DNA from: Burhinus oedicnemus
Taxonomy: Eukaryota > Chordata > Aves > Charadriiformes > Burhinidae
Assembly: GCA_008921705.1 (NCBI GenBank)
Contig: VFFE01007640.1
Coordinates: 117,884 to 181,883, forward strand
DNA length: 64,000 bases
Reading direction: 5' to 3'
Position 1 is the stretch's first letter. Every line of letters starts with the position of its first letter. Made by a program: the position numbers and the translations under genes. The notes under the pieces are model-generated. The model saw nothing but the letters and a program-made list of their open reading frames with translations. It was not told the DNA's origin and made no database searches. This document shows positions 22,306 to 33,760 of this stretch, in pieces.

Positions 22306-25300
22306 CTTTACCTGCATTTCCCATTGCACATTTATGTTCTTATTAGTGGTATTTATTGAAAATTTTCTCTGGGCCACTGATATGCGAATGTGTCTGGCAG
22401 GTTTGTAGATATCAGAAGCAGCAGTAGGATAAGCACCCTTCTTACTGTAAGTAAACGTTTGGCAAGAAAACCAGCTTCACCAAATTAAATGCTTTTTTTA
22501 ACAAAAATTATTTCTATAAACTGGTATTTTGCTTCTGCCCGTAACCTTGTCTCATCTGTTCCTGTTTTCCAGTATGGAAAGAACAGGTATTATTTAAGGG
22601 TCAGTCTGGATTAATCAACATTATTTACACATTTTCCATCTCACATCCTCGTACTTACAAGACCACTGGTGGCTGCAGAGCTGGCAATAAACATGGGGCA
22701 CATATGGGCTTTTCATAAGTTTCACTTATGATTTTGTTTTCTATATATTAAATCTGTTTCTCTCCAACCTAAACATATTCCAAAATATGAAAGAGAAGAG
22801 AAACACAACCTTCAATCCAAAAGTAAAGCTTTTGGAGGCAACAAGTCCCAGAACAAAATTCCTGTGAGACTCCACTGTTCTCTAACATCCTTCAGTTCTC
22901 CTCGTTATCTCTGGATAACAAGCTATTTTCCAGTATCTTCTGAAGGTTGAAAAATCTTGTTTCTGCTCAGCAGATTAAAAGGAAAGGTCCAAAGCTGCAG
23001 CCCCTTGAAAGTCCCGCTAAGTGCCTCCAGCCATAGGCCAGGCATTACTAGGCTAGTTTTAACACCTCATGTTACTGCAATCATTATTATCCAAAAAAAA
23101 TCTATGTCAAGGCAAGGATTTGAAACCAAGCCTCCAAATCATACACTAATGCTCAATCACAGAAAATTCTCCACTCAGGCTCATGGGAGGAGAGAAATAA
23201 GACCTCTAGGAGTCAAAACCCTAGTTCCATGCACACGATTCAGACCCAGGCTGTTGAAAATATGAATTTAGTCACATTCCTTTTTAAGGAGGTTAAAGAA
23301 AACCATAAAACAAATTGCAGGTATTCTGATGAAGAGTTCTTGAAATTTTAGGGTTTTTTTAATGGCAGGCCTGTGTACACCAGCGGCTACATCAGAGTAG
23401 CATCTTTGCATGCAAAACAGAGTCCATCCGCTACACAGCTTCGTACCTGATTGAACAGGGGACTGGCAAGGTGATATAAAAAAGAAAAATCTATCGCCAT
23501 CTGCATACAAAGTGAAGCTGACATTTTAAGTTCTGGTCAATGCATTTCCTTTTCTTCAAGGTCTATTTACACTTGCGTTTGACAGGACTCTTACTGGGGC
23601 TATAATCACTGGCACTACGCTGCAATTTAGAATGAGAACAAGGACATTATTAGTAAAGGGAACATGGGTGGGTTGTAGTTTACTTAAAATAAAAATGTAA
23701 AAAAAGGACTTTAAGAAGCTGCATTTAACGCCTAAAGAAATAATTCAACTCCACAATGAAATATTTTTCATGGTGATTCATAATATTTTGCTATAGGCAA
23801 CAGAAAATGTAGCTTCATTATTAAAAATCACCAGATATAAGAGGACTTCAAGAAATAAGCAGCACAACTCTTTGCACATCGCTTTCCTTATTTCAAAGGA
23901 AATCTGTGTGCAGAGGGGCCATAAAAATTCACTTGTAGTCATGGGCTGTAACATTTTAGGACCACAAAGACCTGTGGAATTGGTAAAGACAGAGAAATGG
24001 GGAGAAACAGTGAAGGAGCATTTTGCACAGTCAAGTGGGATTGCTAAGACGTGCTAACTATGGGGAGGAGGAAGTTTTCCCTGGAGGTGGTGCATGCAGG
24101 CGGACACCTCACTCAGCACTACCAGCAGCTGCTTTTGTCCTTGGTGTGATGTTCTCGCTCCTACAGGCCACAAGTTTGCCCATCTTGCTGCACTTCCCTG
24201 CAAGCACAAAATGACTAGAAAACATCTAGCAGCTCTTTCAGGACCTGAAAACCTAACAACAGTACGAATTTGGCACTCGAACATGCCACTGGGATGTCAG
24301 TAGAAATCTTAGATATGTGTAGGTGAGAGGCAGAGGTGTTCCACAAGGCAGCCACAGGGCTAATGGTGGCAAATTGTGTTGCTGGACGTTCCCAAGGTTG
24401 CTCTTTAAAAACAGTATGCAAATAACCAACTATTTGCTGCCTCCTGTAGGATGCTATCAGCTTATCATTTCAAAAGCTACTACCAACTCTGAAAACAATG
24501 TATTTCAACTGTGTATAAATGTGTTATGTGTAAGAAAGGATTGTTCGAACTAGGTTTCATTCATGATTTTTCAAAAAGTTAATTTATTTTCTGGACGTTA
24601 TTAGCTTCAAATCAATTCTCAGCAGGTGAAACCTAACGGTCTTAACTTATTAAATTTATGTTAAAAGAAAGGCAGAAAAGAAGACAGCGATAGCAAAATT
24701 TTCATTAGCTTGAACCTGATTCTCATTCACACAAAGGCTGGTATACACCACACTGGCTCTGCAAGGTGATGTTAAACTGGGGGCAAACGCACAGTTTTCA
24801 CCCACCTGAGCAACACTTTATGGTGGCAAAGGTGGGTTTAACAGTCTTAATATAAATAAGAATGAGCTCAAGTATAAAATAAATAAGGATGGAAGCTTTG
24901 TTATCTGTGAAGGGCTCCTAACATGTTTCTTGCAAAGTAAAGAGCACACTCCAATTTTTTTTTTGTTTGTTTCTCACAGACAATTCTGCAAGGTACAGGA
25001 AGAATTACACTGCTAACAAGCTCTCTTATATTTTACTGGATGTAAAAGCCATTTTGGAAAATATCTGCAAATAGCTGAATTTTATAATTTGTACAATATA
25101 TTTGCTTTCCCAGATTATGAGTAATAATGTAGGTTTTAACCACTGGAGCATCGTAATGTTTAGAAATGCGATACTGAGACAGTAGTGGATGACAGCCTGT
25201 GGTTGTGATTTTGATGAAATTCTTATGAACTATTGTAGCTCTAATGATTCAGCCTCAGACTAGCAGTTACTGCAGGGTGGACCCAGTTCTGTCAGCTCCT

Positions 25301-27254
25301 AAGAACTTTGGTGTTGTTACCAAAAAGATGGCTGAGGGATTCAGGTTGTTACTAACAAAATCTGAATCAGCGAATTAAATAATAAAATACCAATTCAAAT
25401 TTTTTTAAATGTCTTATGTAGTCTTTTCACTAACCTAGCTAAAAGGACTTCGTTTTAGAGGTCAGTTGTATAAGCTTATTTTGCAAGGGAACATAAACAT
25501 ATGGTAAACTAAGTGGCCCATGTTCAACTACAAGGCAGAAGCAAGTTAGAACAAAGGACTCTTTTCTCAAAGTGACAATCAAAGCTTTACTCACTTGCCT
25601 ACAGTGCCACTTCATAAATATCAACCTTCACTAAAAAGAAAAAAAAGTTATCCCATTTACTATTGTGAGGTCAACTTCAAAGCATGAATTTAAAATGCTC
25701 AGAGGAAGTTATTTTTTTTTTCCTTAAATCTAATTTTTAATTAATTTTATTTTTTCCTTGGATTTAACAAATGATTCTCAATGCTTAGAGTTAGAAATTC
25801 TCTACGCATTACTCTGCATTTCAGAATGGAAAGAAATAAATTAAAAGATTTTCGCTGAATAAAGTTTGAACAAAATTATCCAGAAACATGTTTTACAATA
25901 CTGAAATATTAGAATACAAAACTTTAAACAGAAAATATATCAATATATTAAAAAAATTAGTAGAACTAAGTAAATCGCAATAAGAAAGTAAAGTAAAAAA
26001 ATAATGTGATCGTGTCCTGAGGGAAAATGTAATTAAAATGAGTATATTCTTAGGAAGTGTTCTAGTCTCATTGAAATTGCATTTAAAAAGAAAGGGAATA
26101 GTCAGCCAGATCTAAGACAGACTGTATTTGAATAACAAAGCTTTTGCTGTTCGTTTCAGCATTGATATAATATTTAGAAACACATCCTTACATCTGCATT
26201 GTCATTTGCAAGAAAAAGCTACTTGTTCTTAATATGCTAGTTTTTCTAAACGCTTGCAGATCTGATTATCTTTACCTAGGCTATGATCATTAGTGAACCT
26301 GGGACCTCATTTTTATCCTGTTGTGCTGCTGAATGTACTACTCCTCTTGCAAATCAAAGGAATATCAAGCACTTCTGAAATGACCCCACATCTATTCACG
26401 ACAGTGGAAGGACTTGCATTTCTTTGGGTTTTTATCCAGATTTCATGTCTAGTTCGAAAGACTGGGCCCTTGAATTGTAAGCAGAGAACAAATAGTGCTG
26501 GTGGACTGGCTGTATTGAAGTGCTAGAGTGTGGGGCAGAGGTATATAAACTACCTTTTTGCCCTTCCAGTAATGATACTTGAGAAATGCAGTAGATGGGG
26601 CTTAAAAACTTCAGTCTTCAGAAATGTCCTGTAAAATCTGTACCTGGATACACCTGGATTCAGATAATGCAAGCTTTGGGAACACATGGCAATCATTCAA
26701 CACAACTACCTACAGACAAGCATCTCAACAACTTGATCCTTTTCTTCTAAGCCTTTATTGATCTGAATCCGGTACAATGAGAAAACATCTTAAAATCCTA
26801 AGTCAGACGTGATGGACAAAAAACCAGTGCACTCCTAGCACAATAGATTTGTCCCTCACAAGAGGAAAGTCAATTTGTCCAATGGTTTTCTTGACTGAAG
26901 GAGGCTGGTAAGACATTCCACTAATGCCTGTAATATCTAGAATCCATTTCAAACTAGCCTATGCTTAGTTCTTTCCTAATAAAATACATAATCCCGCAAA
27001 CTAAAACAAATATTTTTATGTTTTATAAAAAGCCACATACATGATTTTCTTTAAAGAGATAAAGGCAAGAACCACATATTCAGTAACCCCTAAAGAAAAG
27101 GGAAAAGTCATAATTTAGAATATGTTCAAAAGTTAGGTGAAAGAAAGAATCACCAACATATGTTTTTAATGTTAGGATTTACTCTCTGAGAATGTTCTAG
27201 ACTTTACCTTTAATTAAAAGAGGGTCCTTTTCTACTTCATTCTACATAAATTAT

Positions 27255-27276
27255 TCACGTGAGTTCTGTGACTCAG
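27255..27276. promoter_or_regulatory. Candidate E-box (TCACGTGA) and AP-1-like (TGACTCAG) pair
   Basis: TCACGTGA at 27255-27262 is a palindromic E-box of the kind bound by USF, MITF or TFE factors. TGACTCAG at 27269-27276 contains the AP-1 core. The match is to known consensus motifs only, and short motifs occur often by chance. Confidence 0.3.
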
Positions 27277-27960
27277 TGATAGCATGTTAACAGCTCTGTT
27301 ATTTTATTTAATTGCTGCACATAGGTAATCAGAATGCATTATGTTGCAAAGATAATTATGTCGGTGTTTCCTGTTGTGGTGCGAAGCTGGGAGCCTCAGC
27401 AGTGTGTTTTTGCGACACCCTGCATTTCATATGGATGGGGAGGAAACTGTCAAGAATTTCCCAAGGCTCTGTATTTTTCTGCAAATACATTAGTTTCACA
27501 AAACAGATCCCAGATTAATGACAATTCTTTCTTTTCTAGTGGCCGCGTGATGTTACAGAAGCCTGTTATATTTAGGCAAAAGTTTCCTGGATTTGGGGGC
27601 TTAAGCAACACTGCAAACATATTTTGGAGCCATTGTGTTATGAATTTAATCAGTAATTCACATGAAAAGCTCCGTATCAGTGTACATATGTGTGCACAGT
27701 TGTAATGAACCGGTAGCAGTACAGGGCAAAGTTTGGGACATGAATTTTAACCTCAGTAACACAAATTTTCATATCCTATGCAGCCAGCACTGGACTTGTA
27801 TGTATGGAGATGATGGCTGGTATTTTTTTCCCTTCTTAGAGACAAAGATTTCTAACAAATATTTATCTGCCTGAAGATGGCAAAAGTTCTACTATCAAGT
27901 TTTCCCTTCACTTGACAAGTTCAGGAGGCAGAACTCTATCAGAAATGTTGCAATACCCGC

Positions 27961-27968
27961 TGACGTCA
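27961..27968. promoter_or_regulatory. Candidate full CRE site (TGACGTCA)
   Basis: A perfect 8-bp cAMP response element palindrome, which contains a CpG and is therefore less common in AT-rich intron than its length suggests. No promoter features such as a CpG island or TATA box with a first exon are evident around it. Confidence 0.35.
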
Positions 27969-28740
27969 TGCTAACAGGTACCGTGTCAACCCTAATTTAT
28001 ACAGTGTTTCTTCACTCTGTTTTCCTGCGATGCCAACTTGTTTCTGTTACGTAGTGACTGTTTTCACAGATAAGCAATTAATAGGAAATTAAACATGGTG
28101 TGTGAGTTTGACACCAGTTAACAACAGCCAGCAATTAAAGGATGAATTTCACCCCTAATTTATTGTGATATATTGCATTGCTTTAAATTTATATCAAATA
28201 TTAACTGGAAACTGCCAATGAGGAGGACCTCATGGGTTTTGTATTCTATCCTTTTACCAGTGTGAGCTGTTATTAATACATCCAGTACTTAAATGTATCC
28301 AAGATTATTATTTTCCTGACACCCATGTGTATTAATATGCATACATCAAATACTTTGTGTTTACCAGGTAATGACTTAGAATCTATTAAATGGGTAAATA
28401 ATAAAGTGCACAGTGCTTAAGAATACAATATTATATTAAATGTATGTTTTTCTGCCACTTTTCTAAATATCTGTTTCCACTTATGGTGAGCAAGATATCT
28501 TAGAAATACAGTATCTTTGAGGATTGGGTTTGCCTCGGAAGTCTATTGGAAGTTTTCTAGAGCTGAAAAATTCAAATCCCTACACAGTGGTTTACGAAAT
28601 ATGTAGCGATCTCACATCTGTATGAGTTTTAGGCACTTCCCCTAGAAAACATCACTGCACTCATATTTTAAGATGGAAAATGACAATCAGTCAAACGGAA
28701 ACATCCAGGAGATTGCAGCTGAGTTGGGCTAGTCCAGGGT

Positions 28741-28754
28741 GTGACAATTGTCAC
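28741..28754. repeat. 14-bp perfect palindrome GTGACAATTGTCAC
   Basis: The two 7-bp halves are exact reverse complements with no spacer. The centre ACAATTGT holds two back-to-back ACAAT cores of the SOX type. Function is unknown and chance is possible. Confidence 0.6.
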
Positions 28755-31700
28755 GCCTTGCAGTGGGACCTTCTCATGTTTTAGATACATTTTTTAACCC
28801 TCTACACAGCTACGAGCTTCGTGTCTCCTGACTTTCACAATTTGATGACTTTTCACTGGAAATGTTTACACTAGCACAGCGGAGTCCCCAGAACAGGCAA
28901 CGACCTCAAAACCCATGATAACCTATTTTAATAACTCCCACGGATATCCCAGCCTCCTGAAGCTGTGCTCACATACTGAAGTAGTCTCAGTTTTTCCAGT
29001 ACTTAGACAGTACAAGCAGTATTGTGGAGAACGGCTTACACTGTTTCTCCCAATAAATATAATTTATTTCATGGTGCTGAAACTGGGTTCTCTGCTGTTT
29101 ACCACCCTTACACCCATCACAGCTTAAGAAATAACTGTTGACTGTGGCGAGCTTGGAAGCACTGAGGAAGGCAGTGCTGGCCTTACTGTGCGCAGGAACA
29201 GGATAATGCTTCTGTGCTAGTCACAACTCTGTTGTGCTCATTACTTTAAGTAGGGTAAAAACCATCTTCCACCCTCCTCCTCCTCTGGCCAGGTGTCCAG
29301 GCCCCAGCTGCTTTATTAAATAAGATTCTCCTAGTTTGAAGTAATGCTAACATGCTTCCAAAAATGTAAATACGGATATATTCTATTCTTTAACCTCTGG
29401 GTTGACTTTTTTCTCATTGTTCCCCTTTTTACAATATACGTTACAGACTAAATTTATGTACTCGCGGTTCTGAATGCAATGTCATATTAAGGCAATTTAA
29501 TCCAATATAAAAATATAATATTTCTGATTTTTCCTTCTAAAATTATATTTAAAATTAGAAGTATTGCTCACGAAATAAAAATATACAAGAGTGGCAGGTA
29601 ATATTTTTTATTTTGCCATAAATAGATTGCAACGGTTGTATTTGTCATGTGGATTGTAACAGTTGAAAGCTGTACATGGATGTGGATCTTATGAAAAATG
29701 AGTCATTGTTCATGTTCAAGGCTAAAGCTAGCCTTAAGTATTTATAATATATATGGATTATTTTCAAGTTCTCTTAAATTTTACGTGTAATTGAAATGTA
29801 GAGGCTTACCTAAATCTTTTAAATATTTCTTGTTTAGCAAAACCATGCTTTCAGGTTATTATTAAAAAGTTTTTGTAAAACATGTTAATATGTATATAAT
29901 TTTTGCATATATTTATACAACTATTAATGTTTTTAATGTTAAAATATATTATTATTAAGATTGGCCTATTCTGTGATCCAAGAACATAAACATTTTCATA
30001 TAATGGAAGGCTTTCAGCATTGGCATTTTATCCTTAATCTTCATTGCTGTAAAAGCAAAGTGTTATTTGTAGAATTTTTATTAATCCTTTCTAAAACAGT
30101 TGTGACTTTAATGCACACAGACTCCAACCAGGATTGGGCCACAGTTTGCATTATATGATCACAAAGATGAGTCCACAAAAAAAGAACAAAACAGCTATTT
30201 TATGTATTAAATACTTTTAATGTAAGTTTCTCCAAATTTTTTTCATGATCCGACACTATATAAGCATTTTCTGCTGGTTACAGATTTAGCTATACACCGT
30301 TGCTTTCATTAAACATCCTAAACTTTCCACTAGCTTTGAGGTGCCGGATTAGGTGCAGAAACTGGCCCTGTTCTAATATTAACTGGGTTTTATTTCATTT
30401 ATTTTCAAGGGTTTGGGAATATAAAATTAACATTTATGACTCAAGAAGGAAATGGAAGGTAATAGCAATGATGAGTATAGATTTCTTACTGATTCAGTGA
30501 CTGAGAATTCAAGAATGTTTTTCATGTTATATATTTGTGACCTTGAAAGCCATAACTTGAAGCCGCTACATTTGTTCTGGTTCACCACACACACTTGATC
30601 TGTCGAAGCACTGACTCATGAAATTCAAGTGTGACGAGTATATAAAGACCATTTGCTGTGGACTTCGGAAGACTAGAGAGATTATAAAGGACAATAATTT
30701 ATGGGTGACATAGTTGGACTAGGACTGGAAGCCTTCCTACATCATTACTATTGCATCGAGCCTAGATGAGTATATAAAAAAAAATTGGTAGTGATAAAAA
30801 AATCAGACAATAACTTGATTTTATTTTCATTTTAGCAAAAAGATGTCTTTGGAGAAAAAGTCTCCAAGTAAATTGTGTTTTACTCAGTGCTTTCACCTCC
30901 CTTCGTATCATATGCCACGGTCATATTTTAATTGTTCCTGTATTTCTTTCCTAAGACAAGACCATCAACTCAAACATGAGATAGCTTTTATTAAGTAACG
31001 AGCATATCCATTTTAATGCAAATTTGAAAACGGCCAAGTGGGACTATAACCTTGTTCCAGTGTTCTGATGTCTAAAAATTAATGAAATATATAATGGTTT
31101 AACGTTACTAATCTGCATTGAGGTCTTACCATGGTAAATAACATGAACCAACTTTTTTATTTTAGCAGTGTATTCCAGACTCAGTTTCAGTTCGTTTTTT
31201 AGACTTAATCACAACTGTTTGCTAAAACACTTTTTGCATATTAAATATTGGGATTTTTCAAGAAAATACATGTTAAACAATGGATTAATTCTGTGTACCC
31301 CAATTTATTAAAAAAAGGAGAAGCTGATTTTTAAAATTAAGTTTATTGCTTTTACACTTCCACTGCTTTTACACCTTTGTATCAATGATGCTACGCTTCT
31401 GTGTTTTGAGAACTCACATAAAAAGTGATTATCTAAGATGTATAAGTGACAATATTTCAAAGACCAATGGATTCTGTAGCTTAGAATATCCTGTTTGTCA
31501 ATTATTTTTTATATATGTGTACCTATGCTTTTTTAATACTAGAAATCTATATTTAAAGATGCTTTCAATGCTGAATCATACAGCATTTTATATACAGATT
31601 TAAATTTACATTTAGTATACAGATATCTCTGAAGAATGATTCAGAATGGTGTTTTTATTTACATATTTTTATCATGACAGACTGTATGGTGATGAGGTCT

Positions 31701-32377
31701 TCAGTTTGTGCAGAACTGAGGCTAGACTGGTCAAAGGAACTTAAGGGAATTAGTCACACAAGTTTCATAACATAAATATTGTAACAAATCATTGCACATT
31801 TAGTGCTAAAGAGTCATCATGGTAGTCCATAATATGGCTATTTCTATCTTCACGGCAACTGCAGGGGCACAACTCAATGTGTTAATACAACAATGTGCTT
31901 TTACGCATCTGAGTAATAACTGCATTACCACATTGTGATAATAGCACTGCAGGGCCATAACATGAGCTAGAAAAGAATTGTCAGCATAAAATTTTACCAG
32001 ACATTTGCAATATTGGAGTTTCTTTAATAGAGGAAAACGAGACAGCATAATACATAAGACTTAGACACCTAAATCTTTCAGATCTCTCCACCTCCATGGA
32101 AGGGCACTGCGGATGCATTCTGAAGGGCAGAATCTAACCATTCCTTTGGCTTTGTGGTACAATGAAGTGTGGGATTTATGGCCTGCTTGAAATGACGGTG
32201 GAAAACTTCAGGCCCTCTGCATGACCCGCTGGCACCTTGGAAGTGTTCCCACCTCTATGTCCTGTTCTCCAGCCCTTTTCCCAGAAGCAGAGAGGAAGAG
32301 CTCCATATCATGCTCCCCTGGCCCTGTAGTCTCAGACATGTTGTCCCTGTTTAGAGCAGAGGTGTTACACAAGCACT

Positions 32378-32650
32378 CATAGAATCATAGAAAAATTTAG
32401 TTTGCAAAAGACCCTTAAGATCATCAAGTCCAACTGTAAACCTAACACTGTCAAGGCCACCACTAAACCATCTCCCTAAGCACCCCATCTACACGTCTTT
32501 TGAATACCTCCAGGAATGGTGACTCAACCACTTCCATGGGCAGCCTGTTCCAGTGCTTGATAACTCTTTCAGTGAAGAAATTTTTCCTAATATCCAATGT
32601 AAACTTCCCCTGGCACAACTTGAGGCCGTTTCCTCTGGTCCCTATCACAG
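32378..32650 (-). mobile_element. CR1 LINE fragment, 3' end of ORF2 plus 3' UTR
   Basis: On the minus strand the sequence translates as [21 protein letters not shown] and ends VDGVLREMV before a stop at about 32463, which is the C-terminus of the CR1 ORF2 protein. The 3' UTR follows and ends at ATAGAATCAT-type repeats near 32378. The 5' truncation is at about 32650, within the stretch that encodes RGNGLKL. It has drifted more than its larger neighbour but the frame is still open. Confidence 0.92.
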
Positions 32651-32770
32651 AGCGCTGTGAAGTTTTTGAGGTGCATTCAAGGACAATCCATGTGCTCTGA
32701 ACTGTGGGATGCTCTGGACCTACAGATAGAACAATAGCATATCTGCTTTCCATTAAGCACAGTTAATATT

Positions 32771-33760
32771 AGAATCATAGAAGGGTTTAGGTTGGAAAAG
32801 ACCTTTAAGATAATCTAGTCCAACCATTGACCCTACTCTACCAGGTCTGCCACTAAACCATGTCTCTAGGCACCACATCTACGTGACTTTTAAACACACC
32901 TAGGGATGGCGACTCAACCACCTCCCTGGGCAGCCTCTTCCAATGTTTGATAACTCTTCCAGTGAAAAATTTTTTCCTAATGTCCAGCCTACACCTTCCC
33001 TGGTGCAACTTGAACCCGTTTCCTCTTGTCCTATCACTAGTTACTTGGGAGAAGAGATCAGCTCCCATCTCACTACATCCTCCTTTCAGGTAGTTGTAGA
33101 GAGCAATAAACTCTCCTCTCAGCCTTCTCTTCTCCAGACTAAATAATCCCAGTTCCCTCAGCTGCTCCTCATGAGACATGTTCTCCAGACCCCTCACCAG
33201 CTTTGTTGCCCTTCTCTGGACATGCTCCAGCACCTCAATGTCCCTCCTATACTGTGGCGCCCAAAACTCAACACAGGACTCAAGCTGCGGCCTCACCAGC
33301 GCTGAGTACAGGGACCCCATCAGTTCCCTACTCCTGCTGGCCACACTATTCTTGATACAGGCCAAGGTGCTGTTGGCCTTCTTGGCTACCTGGGTGCACT
33401 GCTGGCTCATGTTCAGCCGTCTGTCCACTAGGACCCCCAGATCCTTTTCTGCCAGGCAGCTTTCCAGCCACTCCTCCCCAAGCCTGTAGCGTTGCCTGGG
33501 GTTGTTGTGACTGAAGTGCAGGACCCCGCACTTGGCCTTGTTAAACCTCATGCAGTTGGCTTCAGCCCATCGATCCAGTCTGTCCAGATCTCTCTGCAGA
33601 GCCTTCCTACCCTCAAGCAGATCAACACTCCCGCTTAATTTGGTGTCATCTGCAAACTTACTGAGGGTGCACTCCATCCCCTTGTCCAGATCATCAATAA
33701 AGACATTAACCAAGGCTGACCCCAAAACTGAGCCCTGAGGAACACCGCTTGAGACGGTAG
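32771..33760 (-). mobile_element. CR1 LINE fragment of about 990 bp with open reverse transcriptase frame
   Basis: This is the longest transposon copy in the window. On the minus strand it runs from within the reverse transcriptase domain of ORF2 (33758) through the C-terminus (stop at 32853-32855), then an ~80-nt 3' UTR ending at the AGAATCATAG repeat near 32771. The 5' edge is set by loss of similarity and an in-frame stop (TAA) at about 33767-33765. The frame has no stop or frameshift, so the copy is young relative to the others. It lies in the same orientation as the inferred DLG2 transcript and about 120 bp from another CR1 copy in the same orientation. Confidence 0.96.
32853..33758 (-). 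pseudogene. 5'-truncated CR1 ORF2: reverse transcriptase C-terminal part
   Basis: A 301-residue open frame of the CR1 ORF2 protein, which in full-length elements carries an endonuclease and a reverse transcriptase used for target-primed retrotransposition. In this fragment, GVPQGS (residues 5-10) is the conserved reverse transcriptase motif before the palm, FIDDL follows at about 20-24, and FADD at about 35-38 holds the two catalytic aspartates. The remainder is the thumb and conserved CR1 tail, including [16 protein letters not shown] near the end. The endonuclease and the front half of the reverse transcriptase are missing, so it cannot act on its own. It is called a pseudogene because it is 5'-truncated with no start context; the TTG/ATG codons within it are not true starts. 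Confidence 0.93.

Larger units (their letters stand above)
20286..32377. other. Intronic sequence, AT-rich and largely unique
   Basis: No exon, RNA gene or transposon is supported. It includes a direct repeat (22263-22305), a T-rich patch near 25.7 kb, candidate regulatory motifs around 27.25-27.97 kb, a 14-bp palindrome (28741-28754) and a notably AT-rich block from about 29.4 to 31.7 kb. Frames of up to 123 codons near 27.3-27.7 kb match nothing I recognise and look like chance. Confidence 0.6.

Noticed and set aside
27334..27705. 123-codon plus-strand frame near the E-box/CRE region
   Set aside because: No known domain or repeat similarity and it is antisense to the inferred gene; treated as chance.
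32500..33738. Plus-strand frames across the two CR1 copies
   Set aside because: Shadows of the minus-strand CR1 ORF2; they do not match any CR1 protein.
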